A DNA stretch of 7,736 bases from Crocinitomix sp. (GTDB lineage: Bacteria; Bacteroidota; Bacteroidia; Flavobacteriales_D; Crocinitomicaceae). Both the position numbers and the translations under genes were made by a program. Where the stretch lies: positions 1-7,736 of the forward strand of contig JADZFJ010000294.1 in NCBI GenBank assembly GCA_020849935.1, written 5' to 3'. The notes beneath the pieces are model-generated. The model saw only the letters and a list, made by a program, of their open reading frames with translations, made no database searches and was not told the origin of the DNA. This document shows positions 1 through 7,031 of the stretch, in pieces. How positions within the stretch are numbered: the first letter of the stretch is position 1; each line of letters starts with the position of its first letter.

Positions 1-2
1 AA

Positions 3-902
3 TTATTCGCCTTACTTTATAACAAATCAAAAGGGAAATTAGGCAACTTCATCAAAAAAGAATTGGATACCAAATTGCTCAATCCAAACCTTGATGTGAA
101 TGACCTTGATGAAATTCCGAATAAAATTGGCGTGTATAAATTATATGATGTCAATCGAACGCTTATATATATTGGAAAAAGCATCCACCTAAAAAAGCGT
201 GTTGAGCAACATTTAAAAAACAATAAAACCGATAAGGGGTCGGAAATGCGCGAAAAAATTGCTTTCATCGACCATTCGTTGACAGGAAGTGAGTTAATTG
301 CCCTTTTACAAGAATCAGAAGCGATCAAACTAAATCAGCCTGTTTATAATGTCGCGCAGCGAAACACACAATTCAATTATGGCCTGTTTTTGTATGTGGA
401 TCAAAACGGCTACAAAAATCTCCATGTCAAAAAAAATAACCTGACCGAAGTTCCCCTGGTGACTTTTACCTCTTTGTCTGTAGGAAAAAAATATTTGGAG
501 CATTATTTGGAGGAATATAACTTGTGCCAAGGCATGTGCCATTTAGATTCGCGGGCGGGTGCATGCTTTAATCACTCCATCAAAAAATGCAAAGGGGCTT
601 GTGTAGGACAAGAATCGGCAGAAGATTACAACAGTCGGGTCGAAAAATTAATGCTGACCTTAAATTTTAACGGGAAAAGCTTTTTAATTGTGGACAAAGG
701 CAGGAATTCGAACGAATCAAGTTTTGTGTCGATAAAAAATGGCCAATACGAGGGCTTTGGCTACATTCATCGGTTTCTTTTAAAACGAAAAATAGAAAAT
801 TTCCAAAAATTTCTCATCAAACAAGAAACCAACCGCGATTTTCATTCGATTATAAAAATGCAATTACTCAAGTATAAAAATCTTGGAATTCATCCCTTAT
901 AA
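3..902 (+). CDS. GIY-YIG / UvrC-like nuclease, C-terminal part of a probable DnaQ-type exonuclease fusion (5' partial)
   Basis: The frame is open from the first base and ends at TAA 900-902. A TTG at 63 could be read as a start, but the codons before it (LFALLYNKSKGKLGNFIKKE) look like conserved linker, so I treat the gene as truncated by the window edge. A GIY-YIG nuclease domain is clear: GVYKLY near 129-146, YIGK at 168-179, KKRVEQHL just after, and the Glu/Asn region QESEAIKLNQPVYN near 309-350. A UvrC/Cho-like cysteine segment follows, with Cys codons at 525, 537, 564, 588 and 600. The last three have the C-x7-C-x3-C spacing of UvrC, where these cysteines hold an iron-sulfur cluster. In Bacteroidota such modules commonly follow a DEDD exonuclease domain annotated as a DNA polymerase III epsilon homologue; that half is not visible here. 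The likely role is DNA repair incision plus 3'-5' trimming in the cytoplasm. Domain identity is firm; the fusion is inferred. Confidence 0.85.
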   Translation, partial: LFALLYNKSKGKLGNFIKKELDTKLLNPNLDVNDLDEIPNKIGVYKLYDVNRTLIYIGKSIHLKKRVEQHLKNNKTDKGSEMREKIAFIDHSLTGSELIALLQESEAIKLNQPVYNVAQRNTQFNYGLFLYVDQNGYKNLHVKKNNLTEVPLVTFTSLSVGKKYLEHYLEEYNLCQGMCHLDSRAGACFNHSIKKCKGACVGQESAEDYNSRVEKLMLTLNFNGKSFLIVDKGRNSNESSFVSIKNGQYEGFGYIHRFLLKRKIENFQKFLIKQETNRDFHSIIKMQLLKYKNLGIHPL

Positions 903-1023
903 ATCTTACCTTAAACAAGTTTGAACCCCCTGTAATAAGTGACGCAAACCTAGATTTTAACCAACAAAATCGACCTGCATTTTGGGGTGCGGTTAATATC
1001 TTGGTGAAAAGTAAGCCACAAAA

Positions 1024-1057
1024 ATTGACGGCAAACCGATGAAAAATTGTACTTTTG
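1024..1057 (+). promoter_or_regulatory. Candidate Bacteroidota-type promoter of pckA
   Basis: TACTTTTG at 1050-1057 matches the TAnnTTTG -7 consensus of the Bacteroidota primary sigma factor. ATTG at 1024-1027 can serve as the -33 element, with a 22 nt spacer at the long end of the usual range. Transcription would begin near 1063, leaving a leader of about 30 nt. The leader shows no strong Shine-Dalgarno sequence, as is usual in this phylum. The rest of the 191 nt gap between the nuclease gene and pckA shows no gene and no convincing terminator. Confidence 0.5.
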
Positions 1058-1093
1058 TCTTCTTTTAAATAGAAATGGCTAAAATACTTTCGC

Positions 1094-2707
1094 ATGAATA
1101 ATTATGGAAAAAGAGCAGAAAATGCTTCATTAGAATCAATTGGCTTAAAGAATTTAGGGAATTGCTACTGGAACCTTACTCCTTCAGAATTAGTAGAGGA
1201 AACCATCATCAATGGACAAGGTGTTCTCACTGATACAGGTGCTCTTGCAATCGAAACAGGTGAATTTACAGGAAGATCTCCGGAAGATCGTTTTATCGTT
1301 TGTGACGCAAAAACGGAAAACGCAGTTTGGTGGGGAAAAGTCAACAAAAAATTTGAAACTGAAAAATACGTTGCGCTTTATAATCGCATGAAAGCTTATA
1401 TCAATGGGCGTGATTTGTATGTGAGAGATGCTTACGCTTGTGCGGATGAAACGTATCGTTTAAATATTCGTGTGGTAACAGAAACACCTTGGGCAAATAT
1501 GTTTGCTTACAATATGTTCTTACGCCCTTCGGATGAAGAAATTGCAAATTTTACGCCTGAATGGCATATCGTATGTGTGCCAGATTTTATGGCAGATCCT
1601 GCTATCGACGGAACAAGACAACATAATTTTGCGATCCTTAACTTCACAGATAAAATGATCATTATCGGTGGTACAGGTTATACAGGTGAAGTGAAAAAAG
1701 GAATTTTTTCTGTGTTAAATTTTGTTTTACCTCACGAGAAAAATGTATTGTCAATGCATTGCTCTGCAAACGTTGGAAAAGATGGTGATACTGCGGTATT
1801 CTTTGGTTTATCCGGTACAGGTAAAACCACTTTATCTTCTGACGAAAACAGACATTTAATTGGAGATGATGAGCATGGTTGGTCGGCAAATGGCGTCTTT
1901 AATTTTGAAGGTGGATGTTATGCTAAAACCATCGATTTATCTGCTGAAAAAGAACCACAAATTTACAATGCGATTAAATTTGGTGCAATTTTAGAAAATA
2001 TTGGCTTTGTAAACGGTACAACGACTCCTGATTACAGCGATGCTTCTATCACTCAAAATACACGAGTTTCTTACCCGATCCACTTTATTGATAATATTAT
2101 GGTGCCATCAAAAGGTGGAATTCCAAAAAATATTTTCTTTTTAACTGCGGATGCTTCAGGGATTTTACCTCCGATCTCAAAATTAACTGCCGGTCAAGCA
2201 ATGTATCACTTTATTTCAGGATATACTGCGAAAGTAGCAGGAACAGAAGCCGGAGTTACAGAACCACAAACGGTTTTCTCTGCTTGTTTCGGAGCACCTT
2301 TCTTACCACTTCATCCAGCAACGTATGCCGAAATGTTAGGTAAAAAAATGGCGGAAAACTCGGTTAATGTTTGGTTAATCAACACTGGCTGGTCTGGTGG
2401 TGAATACGGAATTGGAAACCGAATTAGCTTAAAATATACCCGTGCAATGATTACTTCTGCTTTAGAAGGTAAACTTGCCAATGTAGGTTATACAACCCAC
2501 GAAATTTTTGGTTTAGCAATGCCAAATGAATGTGAAAACGTTCCTTCGGAAATCTTAAACCCAAGAAATACATGGGCAAATAAAGAAGCTTACGACGAAA
2601 AAGCAAGCATCTTAGCAAATAAGTTCAATGCAAACTTTGAACAATTTAAATCAAATGCAAGTGCCGAAATCCTCGCGGCTGCTCCAAAAGCAAAAGTGAC
2701 GGCTTAG
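1094..2707 (+). CDS. pckA: Phosphoenolpyruvate carboxykinase (ATP)
   Basis: The gene encodes a 537-residue cytoplasmic enzyme (E. coli Pck is 540) that converts oxaloacetate + ATP to PEP + CO2 + ADP, the entry step of gluconeogenesis; in fermenting bacteria it can run in reverse. All signatures of the ATP-dependent family are visible: GRSPEDR at residues 60-66 (substrate-binding Arg61), RQHNFAILNF at 175-184, GEVKKG at 198-203 (metal/substrate Lys), MHCSAN at 221-226 (metal-binding His222), the P-loop GLSGTGKT at 238-245, then GDDEHGW and FEGGCYAK for metal and nucleotide binding, and NTRVSYPI downstream. No key residue is missing and no frameshift is seen. ATG 1094 is chosen because it gives full family length and follows a good promoter candidate. 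The gene appears monocistronic, with its own promoter and terminator. GTP-type PEPCK is excluded by length and motifs. Confidence 0.97.
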   Translation: MNNYGKRAENASLESIGLKNLGNCYWNLTPSELVEETIINGQGVLTDTGALAIETGEFTGRSPEDRFIVCDAKTENAVWWGKVNKKFETEKYVALYNRMKAYINGRDLYVRDAYACADETYRLNIRVVTETPWANMFAYNMFLRPSDEEIANFTPEWHIVCVPDFMADPAIDGTRQHNFAILNFTDKMIIIGGTGYTGEVKKGIFSVLNFVLPHEKNVLSMHCSANVGKDGDTAVFFGLSGTGKTTLSSDENRHLIGDDEHGWSANGVFNFEGGCYAKTIDLSAEKEPQIYNAIKFGAILENIGFVNGTTTPDYSDASITQNTRVSYPIHFIDNIMVPSKGGIPKNIFFLTADASGILPPISKLTAGQAMYHFISGYTAKVAGTEAGVTEPQTVFSACFGAPFLPLHPATYAEMLGKKMAENSVNVWLINTGWSGGEYGIGNRISLKYTRAMITSALEGKLANVGYTTHEIFGLAMPNECENVPSEILNPRNTWANKEAYDEKASILANKFNANFEQFKSNASAEILAAAPKAKVTA

Positions 2708-2730
2708 TCATTCACAAATTATAATTTGAT

Positions 2731-2763
2731 AGCCCGTTATGTTTTCATAGCGGGCTTTTTTTT
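2731..2763 (+). terminator. Rho-independent terminator of pckA
   Basis: AGCCCG (2731-2736) pairs with CGGGCT (2751-2756). A T-G wobble (2737/2750) and TATG/CATA (2738-2741/2746-2749) extend the stem to 11 pairs around a TTTT loop. A run of seven T follows at 2757-2763. It lies 23 nt after the pckA stop. Its T-run overlaps the stop codon (2762-2764) of the convergent gene. Read from the minus strand, the hairpin has A's before it but no T-run after it, so it should work mainly in the plus direction. Confidence 0.92.
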
Positions 2764-3121
2764 AAGGATAAATTCGAACTAATTTGCCTGTTTCATACAA
2801 ACGCTCAAGCTCGGATTTTTCGTAGATTGCAAAAAATTGAAGGTCAAATTCATTGGCTAAAATCATTTCTCGTGAAGGAATTGCGTTTGCAAATAAATAG
2901 GCATAATTGCGCATAAAACGTTTATTGTCAACAATACTATCCAAACGCATCGGGGCAAATTTTTCACCTTCCTGAAAGACATACACCTGTCCTACTTGAG
3001 GATTTGCCAATAATTTAGGTGTTTGATCGCGGTTGATAAAAAGGATGATGCCCCAAATCAATAATAAGCCAACAATTAGAATAATCGAGTTTTTATTCTG
3101 CGCTAAAAATTTTTTAAACAT
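2762..3121 (-). CDS. Small single-pass membrane protein of unknown function, paired with the sensor phosphatase
   Basis: I do not recognise a named family. Starting at ATG 3121 the product is 119 residues. An in-frame TTG at 3130 would add three residues, but ATG is preferred; it begins 9 nt after the stop of the upstream phosphatase gene, so the two are surely co-transcribed and probably translationally coupled. A basic, polar N-terminus (MFKKFLAQNK) precedes one hydrophobic segment at about residues 11-29, with no signal-peptidase site visible, so the protein is probably an N-terminally anchored membrane protein. The remaining ~85 residues form a compact, charged domain with aromatic-rich stretches (VGQVYVFQEGEKFAPMRL at 43-60, FFAIYEKSELERLYETGK at 96-113). 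No catalytic motif or metal-binding cluster is evident. Because lysines precede the membrane segment, the C-terminal domain most likely faces the periplasm, but this is inference. It is likely a real gene: ATG start, operon spacing and sensible composition. Confidence 0.75.
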   Translation of the reverse strand: MFKKFLAQNKNSIILIVGLLLIWGIILFINRDQTPKLLANPQVGQVYVFQEGEKFAPMRLDSIVDNKRFMRNYAYLFANAIPSREMILANEFDLQFFAIYEKSELERLYETGKLVRIYP

Positions 3122-3130
3122 AATAGCCAA

Positions 3131-4618
3131 TTAAATCTTTACTCCCATCACACAAACATCATCCAATTGTTCACGGTCTTTCATCCACTCAATAAAGGCT
3201 TTTCGCAATTCTTTCTTTTGCTCATTCATGGATAAATGCGCAATACTTTCCAGTAATTTTTGGAAGGATTTATAATTATACTTTTTGCCAAACTCACCCC
3301 CAAATTGATCGGCATATCCATCTGTAAACAAATACACCATATCGCCCGGTTGAAGTTGATGCGATTTTGAAGCAAAAGGAACTTGACGGACATAACTTCC
3401 AACTGGCTGTTTGTCTGGCGTCAAAACCGTCATTTTTTGCGGATTTTTTTCAAAAATATAAATTGGATTAAAGGCACCTGAATAAGACAATTCGTTCGTA
3501 TCTAGATTTAAGCGACACAAAGCAATGTCCATACCATCACTCATTTGATTTTCATCCGTGCCTATTTGTTTGGCAATTAACCGACGCGTGGTATCCAAAA
3601 TGGCGCCCGTTTCATCGTTTGCACATAATTCAACCGCTTTATTCAAGGCATTCATACAAACAATACTTAAAATCGCACCGGGCACCCCATGTCCAGTACA
3701 ATCTGCGACTGCAAAAAACAGATGATTTTCATGTCGTTCGATCCAGTAAAAATCACCTGCTACCACATCTTTTGGGGCGTGATAAACAAAAATTTCCCGC
3801 TCATTTTTTCGAAATGTTTCTTCACTTGGAAAAATGGCTGTTTGAATTTTTAAGGCATACCGAATCGAAGCCATAATGTCCTTATTTTTCCGTTCTAATT
3901 CCAACTTTTGATGCAGTGCTAATTCTTTTTGTTTTTGATCTTCTGCCAATAACTTTCGGGCGTAAGGAATCAAAATAAAGGCCATTAAAATGATCACAAA
4001 GGCGGCGATTGCTACTTCGCGGGCATATCTTTTATTTACCAGCGCGGTAAACTCGTCAAAATTAATGTCAGCTTCTACCAAGGCAACCACTTTTCCTTCT
4101 TTATTCTTGATGGGCGCAAAGGCCGACAACCAAGTACCATTTTCACTCTGGTATTTTGGGATAATTCCCCCAGTTTCCATATTTTCCCTGAGCTCTTTTG
4201 GCGGTTGTTGGTAAGGATTTTTAAAATCTACGAAATCGTCCGATCGCACCCCGTAGACAAATTCATCGGTTTTTTCTATATAAACCAAAGTGTACATGGG
4301 ACTTAACTTATTCAACTCAACAATTTTATTCAATTGATGGGACATAAATTGGTACGTCGAATCCGATTTAATTTGCTCCGCAGAAACACCTTTTGAGTAG
4401 CGATTCATCAAGTCTTCATGCGCATCGCCGTTCATGCAGGTGGTAAGCGTCGTGACAATCCCAGACAACTTATCGTATTGACGTTCTTCTTGCAATTGAA
4501 GTTCGTTGTAATATGAAAAGACAATAAAAAATCCAGTAATTGCAATAATACTTGCGTAAATAATGAGCATAATCCGTGTAGACAGATTTGATAAGATTCT
4601 ATTTATCAAGCTACTCAT
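3131..4618 (-). CDS. Membrane-bound sensor with SpoIIE-type (PP2C-like) serine/threonine phosphatase domain
   Basis: The 495-residue product has a clear domain order. There is a membrane segment at about 15-37, an extracytoplasmic sensory region at about 38-201 (Cache/PAS-like, with a GGIIPKYQSENGTWLSAFAPI strand pattern at 150-170), a second membrane segment at about 202-219, and a charged, coiled-coil-like linker at 222-248. The SIRYALKIQTAIFP lead-in at 251-264 precedes a SpoIIE phosphatase domain that runs to the end. Metal-binding motifs of PP2C phosphatases are intact: GDFYW at 288-292, ADCTGHG at 305-311, DGMD at 361-364, FTDGYADQ at 431-438 and DDVC at 486-489. The family dephosphorylates phosphoserine or phosphothreonine on partner-switching proteins (anti-sigma antagonists). 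No such partner gene lies in the window, so the target is unknown. Signal sensing outside the membrane probably controls the cytoplasmic phosphatase. It is the first gene of a two-gene unit, divergent from the HMG-CoA reductase operon. Confidence 0.92.
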   Translation of the reverse strand: MSSLINRILSNLSTRIMLIIYASIIAITGFFIVFSYYNELQLQEERQYDKLSGIVTTLTTCMNGDAHEDLMNRYSKGVSAEQIKSDSTYQFMSHQLNKIVELNKLSPMYTLVYIEKTDEFVYGVRSDDFVDFKNPYQQPPKELRENMETGGIIPKYQSENGTWLSAFAPIKNKEGKVVALVEADINFDEFTALVNKRYAREVAIAAFVIILMAFILIPYARKLLAEDQKQKELALHQKLELERKNKDIMASIRYALKIQTAIFPSEETFRKNEREIFVYHAPKDVVAGDFYWIERHENHLFFAVADCTGHGVPGAILSIVCMNALNKAVELCANDETGAILDTTRRLIAKQIGTDENQMSDGMDIALCRLNLDTNELSYSGAFNPIYIFEKNPQKMTVLTPDKQPVGSYVRQVPFASKSHQLQPGDMVYLFTDGYADQFGGEFGKKYNYKSFQKLLESIAHLSMNEQKKELRKAFIEWMKDREQLDDVCVMGVKI

Positions 4619-4675
4619 TCTTAATCAATCAATTTTAACTTCTTTATTTAAATTTAAACATTTTAATCGAATTAT

Positions 4676-4688
4676 TGAGACTATCTCA
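4676..4688. repeat. Short inverted repeat in the divergent intergenic region (possible operator)
   Basis: TGAGA-CTA-TCTCA is a perfect 5+5 nt dyad with a 3 nt centre. It sits 57 nt upstream of the phosphatase start and about 117 nt upstream of the HMG-CoA reductase start. The size suits a dimeric regulator, but a single short dyad in AT-rich DNA can occur by chance. No match to a known operator is claimed. Confidence 0.2.
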
Positions 4689-4756
4689 TAAAAATCAACC
4701 AATTCTTAACTAGTTGCATTTTTCGCAAATTCTAAAATTAGTCGCAGAATCCAATA

Positions 4757-4786
4757 ATTGCTTACATTCAGCATTTCGTATTTTTG
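4757..4786 (+). promoter_or_regulatory. Promoter of the HMG-CoA reductase operon (Bacteroidota type)
   Basis: ATTG at 4757-4760 and TATTTTTG at 4779-4786 fit the -33 TTG and -7 TAnnTTTG elements with an 18 nt spacer. Transcription would begin near 4793, giving a leader of only about 13 nt before ATG 4806. AAGGA at 4797-4801 lies 4 nt before that ATG and may help ribosome binding. This is the best promoter match in the window. Confidence 0.65.
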
Positions 4787-4805
4787 ACAAAAAATAAAGG
4801 ATCTT

Positions 4806-6071
4806 ATGAGCATCACAAAAGACAAATTAAACAAAGTTGTTGAAGCCATCAAAAATGAGGCGAGTATTGAGCGTGTGGAAAATTTTGACACCGAAATCAC
4901 CAAATCATATCCGAGTATTTCAATGCGGAATCCCTATACCAAAGAAGGGCAAGAGGAGCGTTTGGCCTTTATCAAAAATAATCGCCAATTGGATTTACCC
5001 TTTTTATCTGGGAAAACTCATTTTAGTGATAATGAAAGTTTAAAAGGGAATATTGAAAACTTTATAGGAATGACTCAATTGCCGACGGGTGTTTTTGGGC
5101 CTTTGGTCATCAATGGGGCGAATGCAAGTGGTGCTTATTTTATTCCACTTGCCACAAGCGAAGGTGCTTTGATTGCTTCCTATTCGCGCGGAGCAAAAGC
5201 TTGTAAGGATGCTGGGGCAATTGTTTCGGTTTGTTTGATGGAAGGTGTGCAACGTTGTCCTATCTTTAAATTTGACAATTTATTGCAATTGGGGAAATTT
5301 GTGGTGTGGTTGATGGAGAAAAAGGAAGAGTTTCAGCGAATCACCAGTGAAACGAGCAATTATGCCGTTTTAAACGACATGGAAATGAATATCGAAGGAA
5401 ATCAGGTCATCGTCACCTTCGAATTTACCACAGGCGATGCGGCAGGGCAAAATATGGTGACGATTTGTACCGATCAAATTTGTCAATACATCATTGCCCA
5501 AACGCCGATTCAACCTAAATTGTGGTTCATAGAAAGTAATTTTTCTGGCGATAAAAAAGCGACCTCTAATTCTTTCGCCTCTGTGCGAGGGAAAAATGTG
5601 AGTGCGGAAATTGTATTACCCAAAGAAATCGTTGAAAATGTGCTAAAAACGACTCCTAAATTAATGTATGAATATTGGAAAACCTCCTTTATTGGTGCGG
5701 TGAAATGTGGTGCGATTGGTGCGCAAGGTCACTTTGCAAACGGGTTAGCTGCCTTATTCATTGCTTGCGGTCAAGATGCGGCTTGCGTTTCAGAAGCATC
5801 TGTCGGTTTAACGCGAATGGAAATTACTGAAAATGGCGATTTATATTGTGCGGTGACCATGCCAAATTTGATTGTCGGCACGGTGGGTGGTGGAACGGGT
5901 TTACCAACTCAACGCGAATGTTTGGAATTAATGGATTGTTATGGTCCTGGCAACGCCAAAAAATTTGCTGAAATTGCGGCGGGTGTTTGTCTTTCTGGTG
6001 AGATTTCCATTATCGCTGCCATGTCTGCGGGACATTTTGCCTCTGCTCATAAAAAACTTGGAAGAAAATAG
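4806..6071 (+). CDS. Hydroxymethylglutaryl-CoA reductase, soluble class I type
   Basis: The enzyme reduces HMG-CoA to mevalonate, the committed step of the mevalonate route to isoprenoids. It has 421 residues and no membrane segment, like archaeal and bacterial catalytic-domain-only forms. HMG-CoA contacts are ENFIG (84-88) and TSEGALIA (117-124). The nucleotide motifs are DAAGQNM (211-217, against the usual DAMGMNM) and GTVGGGTGLPTQ (358-369), and GTVGGGT points to class I rather than class II. The four catalytic residues are present: Glu119, Lys250 in SGDKK, Asp324 in GQDAA, and His415 in GHFASAH near the C-terminus. ATG 4806 fits the promoter. The gene is first in an operon with a UbiA-type prenyltransferase starting 3 nt after its stop, which supports a biosynthetic rather than degradative role. 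The changed DAAGQNM residues may affect cofactor handling. Function is firm; the pathway's end product is unknown. I withhold a symbol because naming differs between classes. Confidence 0.93.
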   Translation: MSITKDKLNKVVEAIKNEASIERVENFDTEITKSYPSISMRNPYTKEGQEERLAFIKNNRQLDLPFLSGKTHFSDNESLKGNIENFIGMTQLPTGVFGPLVINGANASGAYFIPLATSEGALIASYSRGAKACKDAGAIVSVCLMEGVQRCPIFKFDNLLQLGKFVVWLMEKKEEFQRITSETSNYAVLNDMEMNIEGNQVIVTFEFTTGDAAGQNMVTICTDQICQYIIAQTPIQPKLWFIESNFSGDKKATSNSFASVRGKNVSAEIVLPKEIVENVLKTTPKLMYEYWKTSFIGAVKCGAIGAQGHFANGLAALFIACGQDAACVSEASVGLTRMEITENGDLYCAVTMPNLIVGTVGGGTGLPTQRECLELMDCYGPGNAKKFAEIAAGVCLSGEISIIAAMSAGHFASAHKKLGRK

Positions 6072-6074
6072 CCC

Positions 6075-7010
6075 ATGATTACCAACCAATCATCCTACTT
6101 AAAACGCATGTACCAATACCAGAAGGAACGTTTTCCGGTGGTATTAAATGGCATTGCGGTATTGACATTTACCTTTTCGGCAATTTCATTTTCTCGGATT
6201 TGTCGTGGTGCAGAGGGTTTTGTGCCGTTGTCGACTTTTTTAATTGGCTGTTTTGCCACCTTTACGCTCTTTTTATTGGTGCGCATTTTTGACGAATTTA
6301 AAGATCGAATCGACGATGCGCAATACCGCACCTACTTGCCAGTTCCGCGCGGTTTAGTCTCACTAAACGAATTAAAAGTGATTGGAATTGGAATTGGGGT
6401 CTTACAAATTACTTCCATCGCCATTTTTCAACTTGAAATGCTTCCGCTTTATTTGCTGGTGATTGGATACCTCTGTTTGATGGGAGTTGAGTTTTTTGTG
6501 CCGACTTACCTTAAAAAACATCAAATTTTGTACATCACTTCGCACATGGTCATTATTCCTTTGTTGGATGTGTATTCAAGTGGATTGGATTGGCGGTTGG
6601 AACAAACCTCGCCTCATTTTGGGTTGATCTTTTTCTTTGCTGTTTCTTTTATGAATGGTTTAGTGGTTGAATTTGGTAGAAAATTAAAAGCACCTGAAGA
6701 TGAAGAAATTGGAGTGGTTTCTTACACCAAACTTTGGGGAACAAAACAAGCAACGGTTATTTGGATGCTTTCGATTCTAATCACCTTGGTATTTGCAACC
6801 TTGGCGGGATTTGTTGCAGGATTTGGAATTACCTTAATGATAGTTTTGATAGTTCTTGCAACTGTCTGCTTTATTCCTGGAATTTTATTTTTGAAAAATC
6901 CATCCAAAAAAATGGCAAAACGGGTTGAGATGATGTCAGGTATTTGGACCATTTTCATGTATTTATCGTTAGGAGGAATTCCAATGATTGTTAATTTAGT
7001 AAATGGTTAA
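6075..7010 (+). CDS. UbiA-family membrane prenyltransferase, divergent
   Basis: The 311-residue polytopic protein has about eight or nine hydrophobic segments (near 22-40, 52-72, 101-119, 122-143, 150-169, 183-199, 226-247, 249-273, 288-308). UbiA enzymes transfer a polyprenyl group from its diphosphate to an aromatic or other acceptor inside the membrane. The first Asp-rich motif is RIFDEFKDRIDD at 70-81. It has D73, D77 and D81 spaced 4+4 instead of the usual NDxxDxxxD, and lacks the Asn. Downstream RTYLPVPRGLVS at 85-96 matches the conserved Pro/Arg loop of the family. The second acidic region is EFGRKLKAPEDEEIGVVSYTKLWG at 199-222, which aligns with the DxxxD...G..S segment of UbiA. ATG 6075 follows the reductase stop by 3 nt, implying translational coupling. 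Family membership is confident; donor length and acceptor are unknown. Menaquinone, haem O or carotenoid roles are not indicated. Confidence 0.85.
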   Translation: MITNQSSYLKRMYQYQKERFPVVLNGIAVLTFTFSAISFSRICRGAEGFVPLSTFLIGCFATFTLFLLVRIFDEFKDRIDDAQYRTYLPVPRGLVSLNELKVIGIGIGVLQITSIAIFQLEMLPLYLLVIGYLCLMGVEFFVPTYLKKHQILYITSHMVIIPLLDVYSSGLDWRLEQTSPHFGLIFFFAVSFMNGLVVEFGRKLKAPEDEEIGVVSYTKLWGTKQATVIWMLSILITLVFATLAGFVAGFGITLMIVLIVLATVCFIPGILFLKNPSKKMAKRVEMMSGIWTIFMYLSLGGIPMIVNLVNG

Positions 7011-7031
7011 TTGTTTTGAAAGATAAAAAAA

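Noticed and set aside
965..984. CAAAAT / ATTTTG hairpin as terminator of the nuclease gene
   Set aside because: Only six mostly A-T pairs with an 8 nt loop, followed by a G-rich stretch rather than a T-run.
1085..1092. TACTTTCG just before the pckA ATG as a -7 box
   Set aside because: Transcription would begin inside the coding region, removing the conserved N-terminus; the TACTTTTG box at 1050-1057 fits better.
868..1095. 75-codon minus-strand frame covering the gap before pckA
   Set aside because: It overlaps the end of the nuclease gene and the plus promoter candidate, has no recognisable domain, and its composition looks like translated non-coding DNA.
3122..3130. TTG start at 3130 for the small membrane protein
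   Set aside because: It adds only three residues and begins directly after the upstream stop; ATG 3121 is a better start.
3619..4214. Plus-strand frames inside the phosphatase gene (3619-3876, 3990-4214)
   Set aside because: Both lie antisense to strongly conserved phosphatase/sensor coding sequence and show no domain.
4647..4658. TTTAAATTTAAA palindrome as an operator
   Set aside because: A 12 nt A/T-only palindrome is expected by chance in AT-rich intergenic DNA.
4726..4754. Minus-strand promoter candidate for the phosphatase (TTG, 17 nt, TAgaaTTTG)
   Set aside because: The -7 box has one base too many between TA and TTTG and would leave a leader of about 100 nt; too weak to annotate.
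4706..4903. 65-codon minus-strand frame crossing the HMG-CoA reductase start
   Set aside because: It is antisense to a clear gene and its promoter, with no family features.
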